Shown piece by piece: positions 1 to 6,562 of a DNA stretch of 9,535 nt. The notes under the pieces are model-generated. The model searched no databases, was not told where the DNA came from, and was given only the letters and a program-made list of their open reading frames with translations. The position numbers and the translations under genes are program-made. Every line of letters starts with the position of its first letter. The stretch's first letter is position 1. The stretch is from Verrucomicrobiota bacterium. Its GTDB lineage: Bacteria; Verrucomicrobiota; Verrucomicrobiia; Limisphaerales; SXQI01. Where the stretch lies: positions 1 through 9,535 of the forward strand of contig WBXJ01000114.1 of the NCBI GenBank assembly GCA_008933045.1, read 5' to 3'.

Positions 1-324
1 GCAACGAGTCGGTTGACGATTGGTGGTTCGTTTAAGACTGTCGATCACCAACCCCGCAACGGCATCGCACGATTCAATGGCGACAAGCGGGTCATGCCGG
101 TCGTTGAGATTATTCTGTCTGGAGTCAACAAGGACGAGAATGGCGTAATCAGGTTTAGATTCAGCAGTCAGGAGGGTGTCTCCTATGTTCTGGAAGCCAG
201 TTCGACGTTGAGTGAGTTCAGAGAGATTCAATCGGTGACCGCAATTTCAACGACGACGGAAATCACAGATAACCCCGGTGATTCCCGAGCCAAATTCTAC
301 CGCGTTCGGCGGACGTCTCCTTAG
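1..324 (+). CDS. C-terminal end of a delta-60-repeat protein (partial at the 5' side)
   Basis: The frame is open from base 1, so the true start lies outside the window; the TTG at 13 is only an internal codon. The first ~30 residues hold one delta-60-type repeat (GGSFKTVDHQPRNGIARFNGD-like; pattern GGxFxxxxxxxRxxIARxNxDG), a beta-structured repeat normally present in many tandem copies. The remaining ~75 residues form a beta-rich C-terminal module with the 'YVLEAS...' and final 'FYRVRR' signatures common at the ends of large exported Verrucomicrobiota proteins. From family knowledge the whole protein is probably large, secreted or surface-exposed, and of unknown role. The TAG stop is followed 24 bases later by a strong intrinsic terminator, so this gene ends its transcript. 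The repeat call is firm; the cellular role is not known. Confidence 0.8.
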   Translation, partial: ATSRLTIGGSFKTVDHQPRNGIARFNGDKRVMPVVEIILSGVNKDENGVIRFRFSSQEGVSYVLEASSTLSEFREIQSVTAISTTTEITDNPGDSRAKFYRVRRTSP

Positions 325-348
325 TCTGGATTCGTTCAAGTTTTAATC

Positions 349-376
349 AAAGACGCCCGAAAGGGCGTCTTTTTTT
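349..376 (+). terminator. Intrinsic (rho-independent) terminator of the delta-60-repeat gene
   Basis: A perfect 10-bp stem (AAAGACGCCC at 349-358 with GGGCGTCTTT at 363-372) closes a GAAA tetraloop and runs into a T tract reaching 376. The T tract lies on the + side only, so it should stop transcription from the upstream partial gene and not act well in the other direction. Confidence 0.93.
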
Positions 377-462
377 AATGAGATTGGGGGCGGGTTAACA
401 CCACGTCACCGCCTACTTCTTTTGGAAGATAGCATTGACTAGAGATTTTTTCGATTGTATTC

Positions 463-467
463 AAGGA
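463..467 (+). promoter_or_regulatory. Ribosome binding site favouring the GTG start at 477
   Basis: AAGGA sits 9 bases before GTG at 477 and 15 bases before ATG at 483; the first spacing is the usual one. Confidence 0.55.
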
Positions 468-476
468 TAGGTTCGG

Positions 477-881
477 GTGACTATGGGGGATAAAGCTAAA
501 AAAGTAGTGAGATGGCGAGGGACGTTTCGAGAGTGTTTCTGTGATCATTTTCATTGTCAGGTTGAAGACTTTGAACGGTTGGTGTTTCAAAAGGGGGTTC
601 CTTGGCACGCAAGTTTGATTGCCCGATGGTTGTTTGCACGTGACCCGCAACTTTTCCGTGAGGATTTTGACGCGATTCGAGAGATTGCGAACGTAAAATC
701 TGCAGGGGTTTTTAAGACCGAGATTAACCGCTTTTACGGTCGCAATGTTCGCGATAAGGGATGGGTGCGTGGAACTTTTGGCATTCGACTTTCAGCGAAG
801 CGTTTGATCGGATTAAAGAATCGGGTAGTTTTTCGCAAACCAAGTCGCCAAACCGAAATCGACGATATCCTGAAGGGTTAA
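477..881 (+). CDS. Uncharacterised small basic protein, 134 aa
   Basis: I do not recognise a named family; the protein has the look of a conserved hypothetical of Verrucomicrobiota. There is no signal peptide or membrane segment, so it is probably cytoplasmic. It is rich in Arg/Lys, above all in the C-terminal half (residues 84-124), and contains a Cys/His cluster C20-x-C22-x-H24-x-H26-C27 that could bind a metal or be chance. Residues 44-72 look helical and the C-terminal part may be beta-rich; these are impressions by eye. The GTG at 477 is preferred because AAGGA at 463-467 leaves 9 bases of spacing; the ATG at 483 would leave 15. It lies after a terminator, so it needs its own promoter, which I could not pin down. 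Its stop codon lies 2 bases from the 3' end of the convergent tRNA gene. That this is a real gene is supported by the Shine-Dalgarno site and the sensible amino acid composition; its function is unknown. Confidence 0.72.
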   Translation: MTMGDKAKKVVRWRGTFRECFCDHFHCQVEDFERLVFQKGVPWHASLIARWLFARDPQLFREDFDAIREIANVKSAGVFKTEINRFYGRNVRDKGWVRGTFGIRLSAKRLIGLKNRVVFRKPSRQTEIDDILKG

Positions 882-883
882 AA

Positions 884-960
884 TGGTCGGGACGGTGAGA
901 ATTGAACTCACGACCTCGTGGACCCGAACCACGCGCGCTACCAGGCTACGCTACGTCCCG
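884..960 (-). tRNA. tRNA-Pro (anticodon CGG)
   Basis: Read on the minus strand this is a 77-nt cloverleaf with a perfect 7-bp acceptor stem (CGGGACG at the 5' end, CGTCCCG at the 3' end), discriminator A and an encoded CCA (884-886). The D arm contains AGCCTGGTAGCGC. The anticodon stem is CGTGG/CCACG around the loop TTCGGGT, giving anticodon CGG, which reads proline codon CCG. The T arm is GTGAG-TTCAATT-CTCAC. The pyrimidine C1 paired to G72 is typical of bacterial tRNA-Pro. The gene is convergent with the small CDS on the + strand and no hairpin terminator separates them; downstream of CCA there is only a short TTTT. Confidence 0.97.
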
Positions 961-975
961 TCACCAAGTGCTTGT

Positions 976-1004
976 AGCGTACGGTTGTGTGTGGATGATT
1001 GCAA
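976..1004 (-). promoter_or_regulatory. Candidate sigma-70-type promoter of the tRNA-Pro gene
   Basis: On the minus strand TTGCAA (999-1004) and TACGCT (976-981) are separated by 17 bases and lie just upstream of the mature tRNA 5' end at 960. The -35 matches the consensus at 4 of 6 positions and the -10 at 3 of 6, so this is a weak, position-based call. Confidence 0.25.
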
Positions 1005-1093
1005 TCGTCATTTCACGACTTTTTGAGAGATTATTCGATTTGGTTGTTCAGTTTGCTTTGACGGGGGGATGAGGCTTCGGGCAGCGTAGGTTC

Positions 1094-1822
1094 ATGATTG
1101 GAACGTTTGTCAACGTGGGGGCAATTCTTGTGGGAGGAACCATTGGTTTGCTTGTGAGCAAGGAGCTCTCCTCGAAGGCTCAGATACGCCTCAAGATGCT
1201 CTTGGGTGTGTTTATTATTTACGCAGGTTTGAGCACCACTTTTCAGGCGATGCACGGTCCGTTTCTCCATGGGTTAAAACAGTTGGTGGTGATAGGTCTG
1301 GCGTTGGTGTTTGGGAATCTGATCGGGCGCGGATTAAGATTGCAAAAGGGGGTCAATTTTCTTGGGCGTTGGGCTCGGGTGCGGTTTCAGGCCAGCACGA
1401 CGTCGCCCGATTCTCCAAACCGAATCAGCGAAGGATTTGTGACCTGCACCTTACTTTTTTGTGTGGGCCCCATGGCCATTCTTGGATCGTTACAAGATGG
1501 GCTTACTGGCAAGATTGATACGCTTGTGCTCAAGTCGGTGCTGGATGGGTTGGCGTCGTTAGCGTTTGTGCGAACCTTTGGATGGGGCGTGCTACTCTCT
1601 GCCATTCCGGTTCTGGCCTATCAGGGATCGATTACGCTGGGGGCGCAGGCCATCCAGCCGTTCCTCGCAAATGTTGAGATGATGAGTGCAGTGAATGCGA
1701 CGGGTGGCTTGTTGGTGCTTTGTATTTCAATGTTAGTGCTTGATGTGCGAAAGGTTCCGATCGCCAATTACCTACCCAGTCTTCCGTTAGCTGCATTACT
1801 GGCTAAGTTCATCTGGCCATGA
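1094..1822 (+). CDS. DUF554 / YqgA-family integral membrane protein, 242 aa
   Basis: This is a polytopic inner-membrane protein of the DUF554 family (E. coli YqgA is a member), whose transport or other activity is not established. The family pattern is clear from end to end: an N-terminal GTxVNxGAIxxGG stretch (residues 3-15), the core LFCVGPMAILGSLQDGL (121-136), KSVLDGLASLAF (147-158), the SAIPVLAYQGSITL segment (169-182), and a final IANYLPSLPLAALL stretch. Hydrophobic segments that could span the membrane lie near residues 2-21, 35-52, 62-80, 115-133, 162-184, 203-217 and 225-241. The length matches the family. The only in-frame start nearby is the ATG at 1094, preceded by a weak AGG three bases upstream. 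It sits 77 bases before the oxidoreductase gene on the same strand and may share a transcript with it; a functional link is not shown. Confidence 0.92.
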   Translation: MIGTFVNVGAILVGGTIGLLVSKELSSKAQIRLKMLLGVFIIYAGLSTTFQAMHGPFLHGLKQLVVIGLALVFGNLIGRGLRLQKGVNFLGRWARVRFQASTTSPDSPNRISEGFVTCTLLFCVGPMAILGSLQDGLTGKIDTLVLKSVLDGLASLAFVRTFGWGVLLSAIPVLAYQGSITLGAQAIQPFLANVEMMSAVNATGGLLVLCISMLVLDVRKVPIANYLPSLPLAALLAKFIWP

Positions 1823-1899
1823 ATGACCCCAGTTTCTGTTTGCAGAGTGGCGTGAGTCGTTTCAAATTGTAGGATGTTAACCACGACGAAAGAGTCATT

Positions 1900-3054
1900 A
1901 TGAAAAATCTACGACTGGGCGTGATCGGGTTAGGGAACATGGGGAAGTTTCATGCGGACTATCTTGTGCAAAACAAGGTTGCACGGTGCACATTGACGGC
2001 ACTTGCGAGTTCGTCGTTGGAGAAGTTAGGGCGGTATCCTGATGTTCGACATTTCACGACAGGCGAGGAATTAATTTCATCCGGAACTGTGGATGCAGTG
2101 TTGATCGCGACGCCTCACTATTCCCACACTACGTTGGGGATAGCTGCGTTTGAAGCCGGTCTCCATGTGTTGGTGGAGAAACCGATTTCGGTGCATAAAG
2201 CGGATGCAGAGCGGTTGATGGCGGCGGCGACTCGGTCTGGTGGAGTGTTCGCAGCGATGTTTCAACTGCGCACCGAGCCTCGCTATCAGAAGTTGAAAAA
2301 ACTAATCGAGGCAGGGGAACTGGGTGAGATCGTGCGGGTGAATTGGATTATTACGGATTGGTTTAGAACGGAGTCGTATTATGCCAGTGGTGGTTGGCGT
2401 GCGACTTGGCGCGGGGAGGGAGGTGGAGCCTTGTTGAATCAGTGCCCCCATCAGATCGACCTGATGCATTGGCTCTGCGGAACGCCACGGCGGGTGCGTG
2501 GTTTCTGTCAGTTTGGGCGTTATCACGATATTGAAGTTGAGGATAACGTGACGGTGTTTTTTGAGTTTGATTCTGGGGCGACGGGTTTGTTTGTGACGAG
2601 TACGGGTGAGGCACCGGGGACGAATCGGTTTGAGATTGCAGGCACCCGTGGGCGTGTGGTGTTGGAGAATGGCCGTCTGTGTTTCACGCGAAACGAAAGT
2701 GACATGCGGACATTTAGTAAAGCGGCGTCGAGTGGGTTTGCTAAGCCGGAGGTTTGGAATATCGACATCCCCTCGGACAACGCCAGCAATCAGCATGCGG
2801 CAGTTGTGGAGAACTTTGTGGAGGCTATTTTGGATGGTGCTGCGCTATTGGCTCCGGGTAGTGATGGGTTAAGATCGGTCGAGTTTGCCAACGCGGCACT
2901 TTACTCGACTTGGACGGATCAGACGGTTACACTGCCGCTAGATGGAGCTCTTTATGAGGCCGCTTTGGAGGAAAAGATCGCGAACTCGACCCATCAAAAA
3001 CGGGTTGCTGCTCCAAGCATGGTGACTGATTTTGCACAATCCTTTATTCGTTAA
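1900..3054 (+). CDS. Gfo/Idh/MocA-family NAD(P)-dependent oxidoreductase, 384 aa
   Basis: A soluble dehydrogenase of the Gfo/Idh/MocA family, whose members oxidise or reduce a hydroxyl of sugars, inositols or their derivatives with NAD(P). The N-terminal Rossmann fold starts with GVIGLGNMGKFHA (residues 7-19). The ATPHYSH strand end (70-76) and the family's EKP motif, here E93-K94-P95, follow; this lysine is the usual catalytic one. The C-terminal substrate domain contains GGGALLNQCPHQIDLMHW (174-191), in which H184 and D187 match the conserved H-x-x-D. The length is within the family's range. The ATG at 1900 gives a full N-terminus; the upstream GAAAGAG is a weak ribosome site. A TIM-barrel isomerase/epimerase begins 11 bases downstream, a pairing often seen in sugar catabolism, so both probably act on one substrate. 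Which sugar, and whether NAD or NADP is used, cannot be told from the sequence. Confidence 0.95.
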   Translation: MKNLRLGVIGLGNMGKFHADYLVQNKVARCTLTALASSSLEKLGRYPDVRHFTTGEELISSGTVDAVLIATPHYSHTTLGIAAFEAGLHVLVEKPISVHKADAERLMAAATRSGGVFAAMFQLRTEPRYQKLKKLIEAGELGEIVRVNWIITDWFRTESYYASGGWRATWRGEGGGALLNQCPHQIDLMHWLCGTPRRVRGFCQFGRYHDIEVEDNVTVFFEFDSGATGLFVTSTGEAPGTNRFEIAGTRGRVVLENGRLCFTRNESDMRTFSKAASSGFAKPEVWNIDIPSDNASNQHAAVVENFVEAILDGAALLAPGSDGLRSVEFANAALYSTWTDQTVTLPLDGALYEAALEEKIANSTHQKRVAAPSMVTDFAQSFIR

Positions 3055-3065
3055 CTTTAACCATT

Positions 3066-3965
3066 ATGTATTTCACAGGAATTGGCGACGAGGCAGGGAA
3101 CACGATTGACTCACAAATTAAAGCCATTCAAACCTTGGGTTGGCATCATTTGGAGGCTCGAAATGTCGAGGTGCTTGGTTATCCCAAAGCCAACTTGCAT
3201 GACATCCCTGAACCAGCATTCAACATCGTTGTTGGCAAGTTGGAGGAGGCAGGAATTCAAATTTGCTGTTTTGGTTCCGCGATTGCTAACTGGGGAAAGA
3301 AGATCAACGAACCGTTTGAACCCTCGCTGGAAGAGGCGCGTCGGGCAATTCCGCGCATGCAACGGTTGGGGACCAAATTGGTGCGGATCATGAGTTTCGC
3401 AGTGGATGAAGGCGAAGATCAGAGGGCTGTGGAGCGGTTCCGCCGTTTGCGTGAAGTCACGGCGATGTTCCTTGATGCGGGGTTACAACCGGCGCACGAG
3501 AACTGCATGAACTATGGGGGGATGGGTTGGAAATATACGCTGGAGATGTTGAGCGAGGTTCCGGGTTTAAAACTCGTGTTCGATACGGCGAACCCAATTT
3601 TTAATGCGGACCGAAGTCAACCTAAGCCCTGGCCGAACCAGAATCCATGGGAATTCTACACTCATGTGAAAGCGCATATTGCGCATGTTCATGTGAAGGA
3701 CGCGATTTGGAATCCGGCAAAAAAAGACGCAGATTATACCTTGCCGGGTGAGGGTCACGGACAGGTTCACCGGATCCTTTCAGACCTTTTAGGTGGGGGT
3801 TATGACGCTGGAATTTCTATCGAACCGCATGTGGCAGTCGTATTCCACGATGCGTCGGTTAAGTCAAATGACGGCCATATGTTTGAGACATTCGTGGAAT
3901 ATGGGAAACGACTGATGGGCATCGTGGACGAAATCAAGCGGGAACAATCCACGGGTCGAGGCTAG
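3066..3965 (+). CDS. Sugar phosphate isomerase/epimerase-type TIM barrel (AP endonuclease 2 fold), 299 aa
   Basis: A metal-dependent (beta/alpha)8 enzyme of the xylose isomerase-like / AP-endonuclease-2 superfamily. It starts with the family-type MYFTGIGDEAG. Candidate metal ligands lie in the expected strand ends: E30 (HHLEAR), E145 (AHEN), D173 (VFDTAN), H207/H209 (HVHVKD, followed by D212) and E253 (SIEPH). These are the motifs of IolE/ketose epimerase-like members, which interconvert keto-sugars or dehydrate inososes. There is no signal peptide, so it is cytoplasmic. The ATG follows the dehydrogenase stop by 11 bases with no recognisable Shine-Dalgarno, which suggests translational coupling. 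The stop lies 23 bases from the convergent ftsZ stop with no hairpin between. The fold is sure; the exact reaction is not assigned, and names such as hydroxypyruvate isomerase or inosose dehydratase would be guesses. Confidence 0.92.
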   Translation: MYFTGIGDEAGNTIDSQIKAIQTLGWHHLEARNVEVLGYPKANLHDIPEPAFNIVVGKLEEAGIQICCFGSAIANWGKKINEPFEPSLEEARRAIPRMQRLGTKLVRIMSFAVDEGEDQRAVERFRRLREVTAMFLDAGLQPAHENCMNYGGMGWKYTLEMLSEVPGLKLVFDTANPIFNADRSQPKPWPNQNPWEFYTHVKAHIAHVHVKDAIWNPAKKDADYTLPGEGHGQVHRILSDLLGGGYDAGISIEPHVAVVFHDASVKSNDGHMFETFVEYGKRLMGIVDEIKREQSTGRG

Positions 3966-3988
3966 ATTTGACGGGCCGAATGTGCTGA

Positions 3989-5308
3989 CTAATTGAGAAC
4001 CACGCCTCGGCGTATGTAAGTGGGAACATCGAGGTCTTCACCGTGATGGATGGTGGGTTCACTTTTTTCAAAACGTCCTTTGGAAACGATTTCCAAGTTA
4101 AACATTTCTTGTTTCATTCTTTTTGCTGCGTGCTTTCGGGTTCGGTCCGACTGGCCCATCTGTTGTTGGAGGAGCAGTTCTGTGTTTTCTGGCGTCGTAG
4201 CCGGAGGCGGGCCCTTGAAGCGTGATTGCGAGTGACTGACGATCGGTTCGTCAAAGAAGGGAGCTTCAATATCGCCCTTGATTGCATGCGTTGATGAAAG
4301 TCGAGAATGGTGAGGGATTTGGTTCGGCAAGAGATCAGGGCTAGGTCTTGAGGCGACGATTGTGAGACGGATGCACCCGACCAACGTTGGATCGATGGCA
4401 GCACCGAGGATCAATTGGCCCTCGGTAACGCGGCGATTGAGTTGATCCATGATCTTGTTGACGTCAGCAATGGTGAGGTCGGGGCCACCAATCAAGCTCA
4501 CGAGAACATCGCTGGCTTCTTCGAGCACGCGCCCTTCTTCGAGGAGGGGGCTGGCGATCAGACGTTCAACGACCTCCCGGACGCGAGCTTCACCTCGGGC
4601 CTCAGCGGAGGCAAACATGCTTTCTGTATGTCGGTTATGAACCACGGATCGAAGGTAGGAGAAATCTACGTTGATCAACCCGTCGCGAGTGAGCATCTGC
4701 CAGATTCCTCGAACCCCCTGAGTCATTAGGTCATTGCTTGCAGCGAATGTTTCATTGACTGGAGTTTGTTCGTCGAGGATTTGAAAAAGTTTTTGGTTTG
4801 GAAGACAGATCACGGCATCGGCCGCAGATTTCAGATTGAGCAAACCGACTTGAGCCTGCTTGGTTCGCCGACTTCCTTCGAAGTCGAAGGGCAGGGCGAC
4901 GACGGCAAGGGCGAGGGCTCCTGAATCCTTTGCCAAACGGGCAACAACGGGAGCCGCCCCGGTTCCAGTTCCGCCACCTAAACCCGCCACAATAAAGATT
5001 AGGTCGGCTCCTTGGCAAAATTCACGGAGTGCCGACTCCTGATCCTCTGCTGCTGCGCGGCCAATTTCGGGGTCCCCCCCGGTGCCAAGCCCGTGTGTTC
5101 GTCGGCCACCGAGGATCATTTTTTGAGCCTCCGTATCGAGATTGAGAATGCGGCTATTGGTATGCAGGATGAGTGCCGGGATGGCAGCCAGATCGGAGCG
5201 AAGCATTCCCGCAACGGCATTGCTGCCCGCACCGCCCACGCCAATAATTTTAATCGTAAGCGGTTGGATGGATTTGCCGGTATCAGGGTTGGGATTCATT
5301 TCGAGCAT
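3989..5308 (-). CDS. ftsZ: Cell division protein FtsZ, 439 aa, with altered catalytic loops
   Basis: FtsZ is the tubulin-like GTPase that forms the cytokinetic ring. Seen here: the T1 loop GVGGAGSNAV (23-32), the tubulin signature GGGTGTG (111-117), PFDFEGSRR (the T5-region Glu and Arg kept) and FAASND with its Asp. After a variable linker (about 325-424) comes a C-terminal peptide, DLDVPTYIRRG (425-435), matching the binding site for FtsA and other partners. Odd features: aligned by eye without gaps to E. coli FtsZ, the T2 'NTD' is H49-T50-N51, and the T7 loop 'NxDFxD' is N213-V-D215-F-S-Y218, so the second catalytic Asp is Tyr. GTP hydrolysis may thus be slow or work differently. The ATG at 5308 is chosen because AGGA at 5316-5319 leaves 7 bases; the ATG at 5299 has none. 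It is the last gene of the cluster, 27 bases after ftsA. Confidence 0.96.
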   Translation of the reverse strand: MLEMNPNPDTGKSIQPLTIKIIGVGGAGSNAVAGMLRSDLAAIPALILHTNSRILNLDTEAQKMILGGRRTHGLGTGGDPEIGRAAAEDQESALREFCQGADLIFIVAGLGGGTGTGAAPVVARLAKDSGALALAVVALPFDFEGSRRTKQAQVGLLNLKSAADAVICLPNQKLFQILDEQTPVNETFAASNDLMTQGVRGIWQMLTRDGLINVDFSYLRSVVHNRHTESMFASAEARGEARVREVVERLIASPLLEEGRVLEEASDVLVSLIGGPDLTIADVNKIMDQLNRRVTEGQLILGAAIDPTLVGCIRLTIVASRPSPDLLPNQIPHHSRLSSTHAIKGDIEAPFFDEPIVSHSQSRFKGPPPATTPENTELLLQQQMGQSDRTRKHAAKRMKQEMFNLEIVSKGRFEKSEPTIHHGEDLDVPTYIRRGVVLN

Positions 5309-5335
5309 AGTTAAATCCTAGGTTGAAAAGGTGGA

Positions 5336-6562
5336 TCAGGCGCGGCCGAAGATTTGTTTAAAGGTTTGGCTGATTGTGGTTTGGAGCCCTGGTTTTTCTT
5401 GAGACCGTTTGCGCATCTCGAAGGAACCAAAGCGAGCGAGGCCGATCGCGGTTGCAAACTCGGGTTGGTCGAGGGCTGATTTCAGGCCACTAATCGAATT
5501 GGTTTTTCCGATGCTGACTGGCAGGTGGAACACTTGGTTAGCGAGTGTTTGAATGCCTGCGATGCGTGAGCATCCGCCGGTGAGGAAGACCCCTTCGCGC
5601 ACATAATTCAGAAGGTCAGATTGATCAAGTTCAGTTGCGATCAGCTGGAAGATTTCGGCGAGTCGGAGCGACATGATACGGCGAAGGTGCTCAAGGTTGA
5701 TTGTTTTTTCAGCGATCCCGACATCGTTGGTAAGCGTGATGGTGTGGCCCTTGATCTCGGGTTCGACGAGAGCGGATCCATGATCGATTTTCAGTTGTTC
5801 AGCGCGACCAAGAGGGACTTTGAGACCGTAAGCAAGGTCATTCGAAAGATGATCTCCACCGACGGCAATGACGCCCGTGTGCTTGATAATGCCATTGGAG
5901 TAGACCGCATATTCGGTGGTGCCTGCGCCGATGTCGATGACGAGGCTGCCCATTTCTTTCTGATGGTTGTTGAGCAGCGCAAGCGAGGAGGCGAGGCCGC
6001 AGAAGACCACATCATCAATTTCCAACTGCAAATTCTTGATGGCGCGAATCGGGTTTTGTAGTCGGTTAAAATTACCATGCACCACGTGGACATCGACTTC
6101 AACGCGGGCACCTAACATCCCGACGGGGTTGACGATCCCATCCTGACCATCCACTAGAAAATGCTGACGAATGACGTGTAAAACCTTGTTCTCTGCGGGG
6201 AGATTGATGGCTCGAGCGTTCTTGATGACATCTTGAACGTCGTCATCGGTGATTTCGCGATCATGCGAGACCACAGGATGAAAGCCACGATTGTTGAACC
6301 CACGGATATGACCTCCGGTGACACCCAGATAGACGCTACGAATTTCGATATCGGCCATCTGTTCAGCTTCGACGATGGCGTTGCGAATGTCTTCTCCTGC
6401 GAGAGTTGCATCCACCACTTCACCCTTGCGCACGCCGCGCGATTTAGCCTGCCCGACGCCAACGATATTCAGCCCACCGGAGTCATTAAATTCGCCGACC
6501 ACAGCGCAAACTTTGGATGTGCCAATATCGAGCCCAACGACGATTGGAGTGATTTCAAACAT
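5336..6562 (-). CDS. ftsA: Cell division protein FtsA, 408 aa
   Basis: FtsA is an actin-like ATPase that anchors FtsZ filaments to the inner membrane and signals to the divisome. The actin-family motifs are all present: phosphate-1 GLDIGTSKVCAVV (10-22), the FtsA-specific 1C subdomain starting with YLGVTGGHIRG (78-88), phosphate-2 VIDIGAGTTEYAVY (208-221) and the adenosine motif VFLTGGCSRIAGI (325-337). The last ~12 residues (ISQTFKQIFGRA) look like the short amphipathic membrane-targeting helix. The length is typical. The ATG at 6562 lies inside the end of ftsQ (8-base overlap) and has GAGG 7 bases upstream. Its FtsZ partner keeps a standard C-terminal FtsA-binding peptide, so the tether is probably intact. 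Confidence 0.97.
   Translation of the reverse strand: MFEITPIVVGLDIGTSKVCAVVGEFNDSGGLNIVGVGQAKSRGVRKGEVVDATLAGEDIRNAIVEAEQMADIEIRSVYLGVTGGHIRGFNNRGFHPVVSHDREITDDDVQDVIKNARAINLPAENKVLHVIRQHFLVDGQDGIVNPVGMLGARVEVDVHVVHGNFNRLQNPIRAIKNLQLEIDDVVFCGLASSLALLNNHQKEMGSLVIDIGAGTTEYAVYSNGIIKHTGVIAVGGDHLSNDLAYGLKVPLGRAEQLKIDHGSALVEPEIKGHTITLTNDVGIAEKTINLEHLRRIMSLRLAEIFQLIATELDQSDLLNYVREGVFLTGGCSRIAGIQTLANQVFHLPVSIGKTNSISGLKSALDQPEFATAIGLARFGSFEMRKRSQEKPGLQTTISQTFKQIFGRA

Noticed and set aside
435..463. TTGACT (435-440) and TATTCA (458-463), 17 bases apart, as a promoter for the small gene at 477
   Set aside because: The -10 is poor (3 of 6) and transcription would start at or after the ribosome site at 463-467, leaving the mRNA without it.
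1069..1089. Seven-codon micro-ORF (ATG after a run of six G) just before the DUF554 gene, as a leader peptide
   Set aside because: The G run abuts the ATG with no spacing, and there is no attenuator-like hairpin or codon bias; chance is more likely.
2302..2796. Long minus-strand reading frame opposite the oxidoreductase (164 codons)
   Set aside because: Shadow of the well-supported dehydrogenase on the + strand; its translation is full of Pro/Thr/His with no family resemblance.
4003..4014. ACGCC-TC-GGCGT inverted repeat near the ftsZ 3' end as a terminator
   Set aside because: It lies inside the ftsZ coding region, has a two-base loop and no following T run.
5621..6061. Plus-strand reading frame of 146 codons opposite ftsA
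   Set aside because: Antisense shadow of ftsA, whose motifs span the whole stretch; it has no Shine-Dalgarno site.
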